Source of the DNA: Lederbergia wuyishanensis
Lineage (GTDB): Bacteria > Bacillota > Bacilli > Bacillales > Bacillaceae_C
Length of the DNA: 64,000 bases
Direction: 5' to 3'
Assembly (NCBI RefSeq): GCF_022900255.1
Contig: NZ_JALIRM010000001.1
Coordinates: 806,001 to 870,000 of the forward strand
The notes below the pieces were generated by a model that was given only the letters and a program-made list of their open reading frames with translations, did no database searches and was not told where the DNA came from. A program made the translations under genes and the position numbers. Positions 9,385 through 17,835 of the stretch are shown here, piece after piece; the first letter of the stretch is position 1, and every line of letters starts with the position of its first letter.

Positions 9385-9483
9385 TTACTTATCATTGAAC
9401 AAATCATATTGCATATGTCAATTGTTTAGTGATAATATTTTTTCACGAGCACTCTGTGCTCAAATCTAGGAGGAAAAAGATAC

Positions 9484-9684
9484 ATGCAAAACGGTAAAGT
9501 TAAATGGTTCAACAATGAAAAAGGCTATGGTTTCATTGAAGTAGAAGGCGGAGAAGATATTTTCGTACACTTCACAGCTATTCAAAGTGAAGGCTTCAAA
9601 ACTTTAGAAGAAGGTCAAGAAGTTTCTTTTGAGGTTGTTGAAGGAAACCGCGGACCACAAGCTGCAAACGTAACTAAATTATAA
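9484..9684 (+). CDS. cspD: Cold-shock protein CspD
   Basis: This 66-residue protein is a single cold-shock domain with both nucleic-acid-binding motifs: KGYGFIEV (RNP1) and DIFVHF (RNP2). It begins [14 protein letters not shown], as in B. subtilis CspD, and matches its length. It binds single-stranded RNA and DNA and helps remove RNA structure at low temperature and on entry into stationary phase. It is monocistronic, with its own promoter upstream and a strong terminator downstream. The B. subtilis order cspD-ypeQ-ypeP is kept. Confidence 0.96.
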   Translation: MQNGKVKWFNNEKGYGFIEVEGGEDIFVHFTAIQSEGFKTLEEGQEVSFEVVEGNRGPQAANVTKL

Positions 9685-9698
9685 TAACATACAATGAC

Positions 9699-9733
9699 AA
9701 GGCTGGCCGTTTATGGCTAGCCTTTTATTTTTG
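9699..9733 (+). terminator. Terminator of cspD
   Basis: The stem aggctggcc / ggctagcct has one G.U pair and is followed by TTTTATTTTT on the plus strand. It overlaps the end of ypeQ, which converges on it. Confidence 0.85.
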
Positions 9734-9913
9734 ATTGTTTATTAATATTTTTCCCTTTTCCTGCAGTTTCTGCCCTACTGTACATTGATTGATGCAAAAC
9801 TTATGAGCGTAAGATTTACTGAATTCTTTTTTAAAATGAAAATGTAGGAAGCAACCTTCACAATATGTTGTGATTAAACCATCAATTTCCTTAAAGATTT
9901 CCGTTCGTTTCAT
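9725..9913 (-). CDS. ypeQ: YpeQ-family small zinc-finger protein
   Basis: The 62-residue protein has a conserved metal-binding pattern: YCEGCFLHFHFKKEF and, further on, HKFCINQCTVGQKLQ (Cys-x2-Cys, histidines, Cys-x3-Cys). This fits the zinc-finger family of B. subtilis YpeQ and related small Bacillus proteins. It is basic and soluble. The function is unknown. It lies 22 bp after ypeP on the same strand and is probably co-transcribed with it. Confidence 0.8.
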   Translation of the reverse strand: MKRTEIFKEIDGLITTYCEGCFLHFHFKKEFSKSYAHKFCINQCTVGQKLQEKGKILINNQK

Positions 9914-9935
9914 TTAATCAACCTTCCTAGATGCA

Positions 9936-10601
9936 TCAAACTATTTTCATGTGACCTTCGATGATGTTGTTTGTAAGTGCTTGCGTCGCGAGTTTATCGG
10001 CTTCCTTATTGTCACGTCGTGCAATAATTTCATAATTTGGCTTCAAGCCTAAATCTAAAATTTTTGCTTCAATTCTGTCGAGCCACTTGTTCAGAACTTT
10101 TTCATAGCATGGCCATTCGCCTTCTAACTGTTTAATCACGCCCTGTGAATCACCTTTTATCTCAACAGGAAGACTTTTCATTCCGAGATTCTCTAAAAAT
10201 AATAGTGCATTGTACAAAGCTGCATATTCAGCTTCATTATTATTTTCTAATTGTTCGAGCTTTGCATTTGCACGATATCTATACTTTTCTTTGCCTTTTT
10301 TGTAATAAATAACAATACCTATTCCTGCTGTCCCCGATTGGATATCGAATCCTCCATCAAAATAGATAATCGGATCAACAGGTTCGAGTTCTAATTTTAT
10401 CTTTAATTTAGAATATTCCTTTCGATTCCATTCTCTTTCCATTTCGTCGATGATGAGTAAATCTAAAACACGCCCCGTTCGCTGCAAATCCTCAAGGAGA
10501 TTATCAATATAAATTTCATCGAGCCACTCTGTTTCCATTGACACTTTTTTCGTTTTAGCGCCTTTGTATTCAAATTTTACTTTATATTTCAATATCACCA
10601 C
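9936..10601 (-). CDS. ypeP: YpeP, RNase HI-fold protein with N-terminal extension
   Basis: This 221-residue protein has a roughly 75-residue N-terminal domain of unknown role and an RNase HI fold after it. All four acidic positions expected of the catalytic site are present: D in IIYFDGGFD, E in NNNEAEYAAL, D in KGDSQGVI and D in NKEADKLA. It may therefore cleave RNA in RNA:DNA hybrids, but B. subtilis YpeP has not been shown to be a major RNase H. It is divergent from ypdQ, a second RNase H-like gene 155 bp away on the other strand. The pair is conserved in Bacillus. Confidence 0.85.
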   Translation of the reverse strand: MVILKYKVKFEYKGAKTKKVSMETEWLDEIYIDNLLEDLQRTGRVLDLLIIDEMEREWNRKEYSKLKIKLELEPVDPIIYFDGGFDIQSGTAGIGIVIYYKKGKEKYRYRANAKLEQLENNNEAEYAALYNALLFLENLGMKSLPVEIKGDSQGVIKQLEGEWPCYEKVLNKWLDRIEAKILDLGLKPNYEIIARRDNKEADKLATQALTNNIIEGHMKIV

Positions 10602-10755
10602 ACCTTTTCAATCAAATATGATTCACATCTTATCTTTCTTTAGGTAAAATATTTCCCATAGATATTATTTCTACACAATAATAAAAAGAGGGCTTAAATA
10701 TGTTTTTATAAGTACATGGTTATGCCTAGCCTACTTGTAGAAGGAGTAAAACTAA

Positions 10756-11145
10756 ATGATTGAAGTTTACATAGATGGTGCTAGTGCTGGAGATCCAGGA
10801 GCTAGTGGTGCTGGTATTTATATAAAAAATAACGGTAAAGTCGAATCTTTTTCTATTCCACTCGGTACAATGAATAATCACGAAGCAGAATTCCACTCAC
10901 TAATTAAAAGCTTGGAAATTTGTATTGACCATGGGTTTTCTATCGTTTCCGTCAGATCAGATTCAACAACGGTCGTCGATGCAGTTGAAAAAGAATTTTC
11001 AAGGAATGTAAAGCATCGAGATCTTTTGACACAAGCTTTGTCTTTAGCATCCCAATTTGAGCTATTTTTTATAAAATGGATACCTTCTAAAGAAAATAAG
11101 CAGGCGGATCAATTAGCAAAACAAGCCATTCGATTAAATCTATAA
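10756..11145 (+). CDS. ypdQ: YpdQ, RNase HI-like protein
   Basis: The 129-residue protein is a minimal RNase HI fold. Acidic catalytic-type residues are present in YIDGASAGDPG, NNHEAEFHSL, VRSDSTTVV and NKQADQLAKQA. It lacks the basic protrusion of E. coli RNase HI, so hybrid binding may be weak. An AAGGAG site lies 8 nt before the ATG. In B. subtilis sspL lies next to ypdQ, but I see no sspL here. Confidence 0.85.
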   Translation: MIEVYIDGASAGDPGASGAGIYIKNNGKVESFSIPLGTMNNHEAEFHSLIKSLEICIDHGFSIVSVRSDSTTVVDAVEKEFSRNVKHRDLLTQALSLASQFELFFIKWIPSKENKQADQLAKQAIRLNL

Positions 11146-11296
11146 AGCATAAATTCACCTGGAAAAGTCATGATTAAGTGAGCTTTTCTTTTATGTTGCT
11201 TGCACTATCTCAATTTTACTATCCATTTTACCAATATTCACCTTTATTTCGCCATTATTTACATGCCAATAGATTCCATGAAAACTTCTTCCTACG

Positions 11297-11330
11297 AAAA
11301 AAAGCACATACTCATTTATGTGCTTTTAAC
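11297..11330. terminator. Bidirectional terminator between ypdQ and the 94-residue gene
   Basis: An 11-bp perfect stem (aaaagcacata at 11300-11310, tatgtgctttt at 11317-11327) has A-runs on its left side, giving a U-run on the minus strand. It overlaps the stop codon of the minus-strand gene. Confidence 0.8.
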
Positions 11331-11596
11331 CCCATCTTTTCCATTAATCCATATGCTTCTGTTTTAGTTTTTATATTATGTTCCTTTAGTCTTTCCAGTA
11401 TAGATAAATAAAAACTTCCATCAAATCGCTTCTGAGTTTTTAGTGTTAATTCAATTGCTAATGAAACAATATAATCATCTGTTCCTGTCGATTGTTTCCC
11501 AAAGTAAATAAAAGAAATAGCTTCGTCTTTAAACTTAAAGCCTTTTGCTTCGAGAGTCATGAGGTAGTTTTCCAAATCAATAAGTTCCGTGATCAA
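11312..11596 (-). CDS. Uncharacterised 94-residue protein
   Basis: A TTG start lies 9 nt after AAGGAG, and a terminator follows the stop, so this looks like a real gene. The protein is mixed alpha-helical, with LEAKGFKFKDEAISFIYFGKQ and TLKTQKRFDGSFYLSILERL, and it has no signal peptide or cysteines. It may belong to a small family (possibly DUF6123) found near ypcP in Bacillaceae, but I cannot confirm that. The 170-bp repeat element lies just upstream, separating it from ypcP. Confidence 0.7.
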   Translation of the reverse strand: MITELIDLENYLMTLEAKGFKFKDEAISFIYFGKQSTGTDDYIVSLAIELTLKTQKRFDGSFYLSILERLKEHNIKTKTEAYGLMEKMGLKAHK

Positions 11597-11619
11597 TTAG
11601 CTTTTCTCCTTTTAATGCG

Positions 11620-11789
11620 TGTTCAAAAAAGAGGATAAAAAGGACTAAGTCGGCTAAGTATACTGACATTTTGACAAAAAAGCCAACACTAGTGCATCCT
11701 ATACGTTGGCTGACTAAGTCCGAGCCGTCATGTCGCAGTGTCCGCACTAATAAAATTTGTAGTGTTATTTTTACCGGACTTTTTGAACA
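11620..11789. repeat. 170-bp element with inverted-repeat ends (MITE-like)
   Basis: The stretch between ypcP and the 94-residue gene begins with tgttcaaaaa (11620-11629) and ends with its exact reverse complement tttttgaaca (11780-11789). Inside are a 6-bp inverted repeat (gccaac / gttggc) and two copies of gactaagtc. An open minus-strand frame crosses it but lacks a gene-like start. The terminal inverted repeats and small size suggest a non-autonomous mobile element or a Bacillaceae intergenic repeat. No flanking target duplication is obvious. Confidence 0.6.
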
Positions 11790-11796
11790 TCCCCTT

Positions 11797-12717
11797 TTAT
11801 AACCTGCTTGCGAATATATCTTTTTCTTCAAACCACTTTGTTTTCAATAAATGATTACGTACTGTCTTTAATTCGAATTCGTCACAAATGTCCATTGACG
11901 TAGATTGCGAAATACTCCATGCAGTATCATTAAAATCTATCGAAATTGGAACATTACATTCTATGGATGCCAATTGACGAGATAAATGCAACATTTCTAT
12001 ATCGTTATTAATTTTTTTCTGCAATGAAGGTGAAAGTGTTTGAATATTCGCAAGTAATCCTTCTATATCTTTATGATCTTGAATAAGTTTAAAAGCTGTT
12101 TTTTCTCCAATTCCTTTTACACCTGGATAACCATCGCTAGTATCCCCCATTAACGCCTTAACATCAATTAACTGTTTCGGATGTAATTTAAACTCTTCAA
12201 AATAACTAGACTTCGTATGATGCTGATAATTCCCAATTCCCTTTTGCATAATCAAGACAGAAATACGGTCATCTATGATTTGTAGTAAGTCTCGATCCCC
12301 CGTTAAAACAGTTATTTTTGCTTGCTCTTTATATTGATTGCTTATTGTACCAATACAATCATCAGCCTCATATCCAGCTAGTCCAATACTCATGATTCCA
12401 AATGAATCAGTAACTGTTTTTGCAAGATCAAACTGCGGAATCATTTCGACAGGAGGGGCTTGCCGGTTTGCCTTATACCCATCATACATTTCATTGCGAA
12501 ACGTCTTACTCCCCATATCCCAGCATACGGCAACATGAGTCGGATCGAACTTTTCTACAGCTGTAAGCAAATGTTTTATATATCCCTGAACTCCATTTGT
12601 TGGGACACCTTTACTGTTAAACATGAAATTATTTCGTAGAGCCGTTGCATAAAACGAGCGGAACAATAGAGCCATGCCGTCTATTAATAATAAGTGTGGA
12701 TTTGAAATTGTAAACAC
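11797..12717 (-). CDS. ypcP: YpcP, 5'-3' exonuclease (flap endonuclease family)
   Basis: The roughly 306-residue protein resembles the 5' nuclease domain of DNA polymerase I. Metal-binding acidic clusters are seen in LLIDGMALLFRSF, AVCWDMGSKTFR, AGYEADDCIGT, TGDRDLLQI and MGDTSDGYPGVKGIGEKTA, the last being the helix-hairpin-helix. It removes RNA primers and DNA flaps. The start is unclear: the first GTG overlaps its own candidate ribosome-binding site (AAGAGGTG), whereas an ATT codon four codons in is spaced 5-6 nt from it and begins at ISNPHLLLIDG. I kept the longer frame. Confidence 0.92.
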   Translation of the reverse strand: MFTISNPHLLLIDGMALLFRSFYATALRNNFMFNSKGVPTNGVQGYIKHLLTAVEKFDPTHVAVCWDMGSKTFRNEMYDGYKANRQAPPVEMIPQFDLAKTVTDSFGIMSIGLAGYEADDCIGTISNQYKEQAKITVLTGDRDLLQIIDDRISVLIMQKGIGNYQHHTKSSYFEEFKLHPKQLIDVKALMGDTSDGYPGVKGIGEKTAFKLIQDHKDIEGLLANIQTLSPSLQKKINNDIEMLHLSRQLASIECNVPISIDFNDTAWSISQSTSMDICDEFELKTVRNHLLKTKWFEEKDIFASRL

Positions 12718-12746
12718 CTCTTATTCAAAATTATAATACCATTATA

Positions 12747-13577
12747 TCAAACTTTAGGATTTTCGCCTGTTTCCACCGGATTTTCATCATACGAGACCCA
12801 GTCGGAATAACTGCCGGCATATAGTTTTACGTTTTTAAATCCACATGCTTTTAATGCTAAGATATTAGGTGTAGCTGTCACGCCGGATCCGCAATAAACT
12901 ATGATATCTTCTTCCTTGTCTAAATTAGAAAATCGTTCTTTTTGCGATTCAATATCTTTCCAAGTACCGTTTTTGAATCCTTCTGTCCATACAATATTAA
13001 TTGCTCCTGGAATATGGCCAGCTCTCTTATCAAGTGGCTCTACGAGTCCTAAATAGCGCTCTTTTGCTCTTGAATCAATTAATATTCCATTGTGGTTTTT
13101 AACTTGTTCAAATGAAGCAAGCATTTCATCTATAATAGAAGGCACAAACTCAACATAGTCATAAGTAGGAATTTCAACTGTTACTACATGCCCCGCTTCC
13201 TTCCATGCCTTATATCCTTCATTTAAAATATAAACATTTCCATGTCCTAAGTAAGAAAGTAGCCACCAAAAACGGCCAGCATAAGAACCTTCGCCATCAT
13301 CATAGGCAATAACAGTTGTTTCTTGTGTAATCCCTACTTTACTTAATTTTTCGGTAAAAACATCAACCTCCGGCAAAGGATGACGTCCCCCATGTACTGA
13401 AACAGGAGACGATAAATCCTCTTCCAAATCGAAAAAAACAGCTCCTGGAATATGGCCTTCTAGATAAGCATTTTTACCGTATTCAGGGTCTGAAAGAGCA
13501 AATCTACAATCTACTACCTTGATGTTTTCATCTTTTAATTGTTCATGCAACCAAGAAACAGATTTAATAAATCTCAT
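12747..13577 (-). CDS. Sulfurtransferase, two rhodanese domains (MST/TST family)
   Basis: A 276-residue protein has two rhodanese domains: an inactive N-terminal one (residues 1-130) and a catalytic C-terminal one with the active-site loop CGSGVTA (C229). CGSGVT is typical of 3-mercaptopyruvate sulfurtransferases; thiosulfate enzymes usually have a basic residue after the cysteine, so the donor is more likely mercaptopyruvate. I chose the ATG of MRFIKSVSW because GGAGGG lies 6 nt upstream; the other ATG touches the ribosome-binding site. The gene starts 2 nt after the dynA stop, so translation is likely coupled. Confidence 0.9.
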   Translation of the reverse strand: MRFIKSVSWLHEQLKDENIKVVDCRFALSDPEYGKNAYLEGHIPGAVFFDLEEDLSSPVSVHGGRHPLPEVDVFTEKLSKVGITQETTVIAYDDGEGSYAGRFWWLLSYLGHGNVYILNEGYKAWKEAGHVVTVEIPTYDYVEFVPSIIDEMLASFEQVKNHNGILIDSRAKERYLGLVEPLDKRAGHIPGAINIVWTEGFKNGTWKDIESQKERFSNLDKEEDIIVYCGSGVTATPNILALKACGFKNVKLYAGSYSDWVSYDENPVETGENPKV

Positions 13578-13579
13578 GT

Positions 13580-16500
13580 TCATCCCTCCAAACTGGACCG
13601 AATTCTTTTCCATCCAGCTAATTTTTCATGATCAGATAGTGCTTCTAGCCATCCCTCAAACTGATCGTTAACGTCTGAAGATACATGATTAATCAGTTTA
13701 CTGAACTCCTTATCAATTAAAGTGTGATAATAATTTTCTAGTTCCACAAGCTGAATCTGTATATATTCATCTGTAAGAGGAGAGAGGAGATTTTCTAAAG
13801 CCTCTTCCATTTTCTTCTTTTCGTTTTGTTCAAAAAAGGACTTCGGATTTCTAAAGAATTTAAAGCTTCCTTCCAATGAGCTTCTGTCAATATTCTTAAA
13901 TGCCGATTCAAACTCAGGTGTTTCGATAGGGCTGACTTCCCAACCAGAAACAGTCAATTCTTTCTTGATAACTTGAATTTCTTTTTCCAAATTTCCTATC
14001 CGGTTTAACATCACCTTTTGTATATATCGTTCAAGCCTTAATGATGTAGCCCTTAATTCTTGGGCAAAATCATATCCTGTAGACTGCAATAATTCCTCCA
14101 GACATTTTGCTAGCAACTTGCGACTGTTATTTTGGAGCACAGCTGGGTTAAAGGACTCTTTGAAAAAGTCTGGAAAACGGTAAAATACTCTTTGCTTTAC
14201 GTAAAATAATAATTCTTTCGCTTCTTGTGACAATTGTTTCTTTAGTAAGCTTGGTTCCGATTCTTGAAGTAAAATCGCTATTTCAGCTTTTGCAGTTTGC
14301 AATTCCTCTATCCTTTTATTTTTAACCACTTCATCTTCACTTGCTGCATGTATCAATTGATCAAGCATGAAAATGATGCGATGATAATCTGATTCTGCAG
14401 ATTGAATCGCTAATTGAGATAAATCATTATTTAAAAAGTGATTAAATTCTCGAGTAAATGAATCAATTTTTGATTCATTTCTGTTACTTAATGCAAGTTT
14501 ACTAGAAATGCCAAAGATTTTAGGAAAACGAATTCCGTTTGTGACCAGTTCTTGATGAACATAATCTAGTACATCTTTTAATTCTTCATCAGAACTTGCT
14601 AGGTCAATAGCATTTACAATAAAGAACATTTTATCTAATTCAAAAGCATCTTTTACCCTTCCTAATTGAATGAGGAATTCACGATCCGCTTTTGAAAAAG
14701 CATGATTGTAGTACGTGACAAAAAGAATCGCATCTGCATTTTTAATATAATCAAATGCAACGCCTGTATGTCGAGCATTAATTGAATCAGCTCCCGGTGT
14801 ATCAACAAGTGTAATCCCTTGTTTTGTAAACTCACAATCATAATAAAGGTCAATCGATTCGACAAAGCAAGACTGTGTCTCCTGACCAACAAAACGATGG
14901 AATTCTTCTAAATCAGTTGTTAATACCGTTCCTAATTGATGTTGATGATTTTTAAAACCATTATGGAATGCGTTTAAAAAGGATAGATGTATTTTTTCTT
15001 TTCCACTATAATCTAAATCTCTTAGGATACTAGGAATTTTTGAGTACGCATCAGCCAATGATGTACAATGAATTTCAAATAATGATAATGAATGGGCAAT
15101 ATCGGCAAGCATTTGCTCTTCCGTTTTAAAATGAACATCTGCGGTACCATGTTTATGTTCGTTTGTCGCAGGACAAATCCGATTGATCGCAGCTGTCGTT
15201 GGGTTGGGAGATACTGGTAAAACCTTCTCTCCTAATAGTGCATTGGCAAATGACGATTTTCCAGCACTGAAAGCACCAAAAAGGGCAATTGTATACTCAC
15301 GATTTTGTAGTCGGGCAAGCTTTTCCTTTAATTGAGAGGTAATTCTTTTAAAACTTGCTTCATTCTCAAGGCATACAATCGCCTTATCAATTTTTGAAAT
15401 GACATTTTGAATATCTATTTCATCCTTATTTACAACGGGAGTATTAGTTATTACATCTGAAACTATATTTTCCTCGTTTTGATGAATGCTTTCACCTGTA
15501 AAAATCCGAATATCTTCTTGTTCCGTTTTCCAATTTACTAGTAGTGTTTGGAGTAGTGAATGCTCCTTTCCAGTTGGGACAGAACATTGATTAATTTTTT
15601 CTTCAAGATCACGTTCTAATTGGCGTAATGAATGTAAAGCCGAAGTAGTAATACCCATTTTGTTTAACTTTGTTTCAATCTCAGTTAAATGTATATTTAT
15701 ATTTGTTTTAAAGGCAGCGAAAAGGGATTTTTGAAAGTTTTCTGTTGCTTCTCTCGCCTTTTTCTTAATTAAGCTAGAAACATCTTCACAATATTGCAAT
15801 ATATATTCTCCTGTTAATCCTGCACCTTTTTTAATAGCATCAATAAATAATGACTTTTCAAAATTAACAGTTAGATTTTGAGCTTCAACTTGAAGATCCT
15901 CCTGTAAAACACCAGAATCAGATAGCTTTTTGGCTGCCCATTCTCTTAAGTGCCAATCAATTTGAGACTCTACTTGCTTTTTAACACTCTCTGCAAAGAG
16001 TTCTAATGATGCTTCTCTTTCCAATTCAGTCTTTTTCTTACTGAAAAAGAGTCCTGCTTTAAAGTTAGGTTGGTGAGTCTTTAAAAATTGAGCTGCAAGT
16101 TCACGAGTTTCATACGGCATTAGGTATGCATTCTGAAGCAAGCTCTCTCGTTCTGAAATAAAATCCTTTTCCCATTTTCCCACTGCGGCTAATAGAATTT
16201 CTTTTTGCGATAAAAGCTGTTTTTCTTCATCAAATACTTTTTCTAATTCTTCTTTATTCATATCTGCTAATAATTGCTCTAATGGTTCAGCAGCAGCTTT
16301 TCTTTCATCGGACAACCAATTTGTGTGTTCCTTCATCAATTGATTGGTCGCTTTCTCTATCGTTGTTTCAAGCCACTCTTCTTGATTGGAGAAACAATCA
16401 TCAATTAACAATTTTACAGTTTCATATTCATTCTCGTGATAGTCTGCTTTTTTCAGTGATGTAAAAAAAACACCAGAAGGCTCTACATTCCATGCTGCAA

Positions 16501-17206
16501 AAGAATCGATGACCGTTTGTTTATATTGTTGGAATGAGAGCTCAGTATCATTATGTTTATCAATTTGATTAATGATTAAATATAATTTAACTCCGTGATC
16601 TAATAAATTTCGTGTATAAGTGAAGTTCAACTCAGATTGAACATGGTTATAGTCCATCACGTAAAAAACAACATCTGCTAGATGCAAAGAAGATTCAGTA
16701 GAAAGCCGATGGGCATCGTCAGTAGAATCGACCCCCGGAGTATCCATCACTGTCACACCGTACGGAAGGTTCGAATCTTTCCTTCCAATTTCGATTTCTG
16801 TTACATCTCCGTTTTTGCAAAATTCCTTAACTGTCGCAAAATCGTAAGGTGCATTAAATAATAAAGGCTTTTCAGAACGATAAAATACTTTTGCATAGTC
16901 TTCTTTTGCATGATGAATTTTAACTAGATTAGCACTTGTAGGGATTGGACTAGATGGGAGGATATTTTCTCCAACTAGGGAATTAATCATTGTTGATTTA
17001 CCAGCCGAAAAATGACCACTAAATGCTACAATGAATTCACGATCCACGAGTTTTTTTATTAGCTTTTGAGCTTTATCAGCACTTTTTTGATCCCCGTGCT
17101 CCTGAAAGCGTTCCATTAAAATAAGTATCCTATTTAACTGTGCTTCAACCACAGATGATTGCAAGACTTTTGACATGTGTAACAACAAACCCCTCATTAT
17201 AATCAT
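13580..17206 (-). CDS. dynA: Bacterial dynamin-like protein DynA, two GTPase heads
   Basis: The 1208-residue protein carries two complete dynamin modules in one chain, as in B. subtilis DynA (YpbR). P-loops GHFSAGKST (about 64-72) and GAFSAGKSS (about 643-651) are each followed by PTSAN/PTTAA switch I threonines, VMDTPGVDSTD and LVDTPGADSIN (DxPG), and a NQIDKH or NAIDL motif. Long helical stalks with coiled coils separate and follow the heads. DynA tethers and fuses membranes in trans and helps cells survive phage and pore-forming antibiotics. The real start may be the ATG of MSKVLQSS, 10 codons in. Confidence 0.93.
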   Translation of the reverse strand: MIIMRGLLLHMSKVLQSSVVEAQLNRILILMERFQEHGDQKSADKAQKLIKKLVDREFIVAFSGHFSAGKSTMINSLVGENILPSSPIPTSANLVKIHHAKEDYAKVFYRSEKPLLFNAPYDFATVKEFCKNGDVTEIEIGRKDSNLPYGVTVMDTPGVDSTDDAHRLSTESSLHLADVVFYVMDYNHVQSELNFTYTRNLLDHGVKLYLIINQIDKHNDTELSFQQYKQTVIDSFAAWNVEPSGVFFTSLKKADYHENEYETVKLLIDDCFSNQEEWLETTIEKATNQLMKEHTNWLSDERKAAAEPLEQLLADMNKEELEKVFDEEKQLLSQKEILLAAVGKWEKDFISERESLLQNAYLMPYETRELAAQFLKTHQPNFKAGLFFSKKKTELEREASLELFAESVKKQVESQIDWHLREWAAKKLSDSGVLQEDLQVEAQNLTVNFEKSLFIDAIKKGAGLTGEYILQYCEDVSSLIKKKAREATENFQKSLFAAFKTNINIHLTEIETKLNKMGITTSALHSLRQLERDLEEKINQCSVPTGKEHSLLQTLLVNWKTEQEDIRIFTGESIHQNEENIVSDVITNTPVVNKDEIDIQNVISKIDKAIVCLENEASFKRITSQLKEKLARLQNREYTIALFGAFSAGKSSFANALLGEKVLPVSPNPTTAAINRICPATNEHKHGTADVHFKTEEQMLADIAHSLSLFEIHCTSLADAYSKIPSILRDLDYSGKEKIHLSFLNAFHNGFKNHQHQLGTVLTTDLEEFHRFVGQETQSCFVESIDLYYDCEFTKQGITLVDTPGADSINARHTGVAFDYIKNADAILFVTYYNHAFSKADREFLIQLGRVKDAFELDKMFFIVNAIDLASSDEELKDVLDYVHQELVTNGIRFPKIFGISSKLALSNRNESKIDSFTREFNHFLNNDLSQLAIQSAESDYHRIIFMLDQLIHAASEDEVVKNKRIEELQTAKAEIAILLQESEPSLLKKQLSQEAKELLFYVKQRVFYRFPDFFKESFNPAVLQNNSRKLLAKCLEELLQSTGYDFAQELRATSLRLERYIQKVMLNRIGNLEKEIQVIKKELTVSGWEVSPIETPEFESAFKNIDRSSLEGSFKFFRNPKSFFEQNEKKKMEEALENLLSPLTDEYIQIQLVELENYYHTLIDKEFSKLINHVSSDVNDQFEGWLEALSDHEKLAGWKRIRSSLEG

Positions 17207-17260
17207 TACATCCTATTTTACATGAGAATATAGGATTTTCATATAGTATTCAAAAACACT

Positions 17261-17296
17261 AAAAAAGTCCAGTTCCTAATAATATTGGAACTAGAC
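17261..17296 (-). terminator. Terminator of the aro-bps operon
   Basis: On the minus strand GTCTAGTTCC and GGAACTGGAC form a 10-bp stem with one G.U pair, a 10-nt loop and then TTTTTT. It lies 6 nt after bpsB and separates the aro-bps transcript from dynA. Confidence 0.85.
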
Positions 17297-17301
17297 AAAT
17301 T

Positions 17302-17835
17302 TTAATCAAATCTTTCAGTGTAATCCGTATTTTCACTCAATGCCTTTTCTTCAATTGGTATTCTCACTTTAAGAATAATCTGATTCAAAATTAAAAACAA
17401 AGTAGCAGTTATGTACAAATTAAAAATCATTGGAATAACAAATAATTCTATTGTCACGATGATATAATTTGGATGCTTTACATATTTGAATGGACCCTTT
17501 TTTACTACTTTAATTCCTGGAAGTACAATTATTTTAGTATTCCAGTACTTTCCAAGCGAAGTGATAACCCATATACGCGCGATCTGTGCAACTATAAAAA
17601 TTAAAAGAAATACTGGCCAAAACGCATTTAATGCATGATTACGGAAAAAATACTCCATAATTAAAGATATGAAAAATCCTGCATGCATAAGGACCATGAA
17701 AAAATAGTGATTTTGACCATATTCTTTCGCCCCGTGTTGTAACATCCACTCTTCATTTCTTTTTGCGATTCTTAGTTCTATTAGCCTTTGCGCAATCACA
17801 ATTAACAATAATATAAGGAAAAACATCATTCCCAC
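17302..17835 (-). CDS. bpsB: BpsB (YpbQ), alkylpyrone O-methyltransferase, ICMT-like membrane protein
   Basis: The 177-residue integral membrane protein has about five hydrophobic segments and the isoprenylcysteine carboxyl methyltransferase signature VKHPNYIIVTIELF near the C-terminal third. In B. subtilis the bpsA-bpsB pair makes alkylpyrones and methylates them to methyl ethers. The start overlaps the end of bpsA by 10 nt, so the two are translationally coupled. It ends the long aro-bps gene run, followed at once by a terminator. Confidence 0.88.
   Translation of the reverse strand: MGMMFFLILLLIVIAQRLIELRIAKRNEEWMLQHGAKEYGQNHYFFMVLMHAGFFISLIMEYFFRNHALNAFWPVFLLIFIVAQIARIWVITSLGKYWNTKIIVLPGIKVVKKGPFKYVKHPNYIIVTIELFVIPMIFNLYITATLFLILNQIILKVRIPIEEKALSENTDYTERFD

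Noticed and set aside
11146-11296. Search for sspL after ypdQ
   Set aside because: No short basic frame with an SASP-like ending is present on either strand.
11577-11831. 84-codon minus-strand open frame across the repeat between ypcP and the 94-residue gene
   Set aside because: It lies almost wholly inside the inverted-repeat element, has no separate ribosome-binding site and overlaps ypcP.
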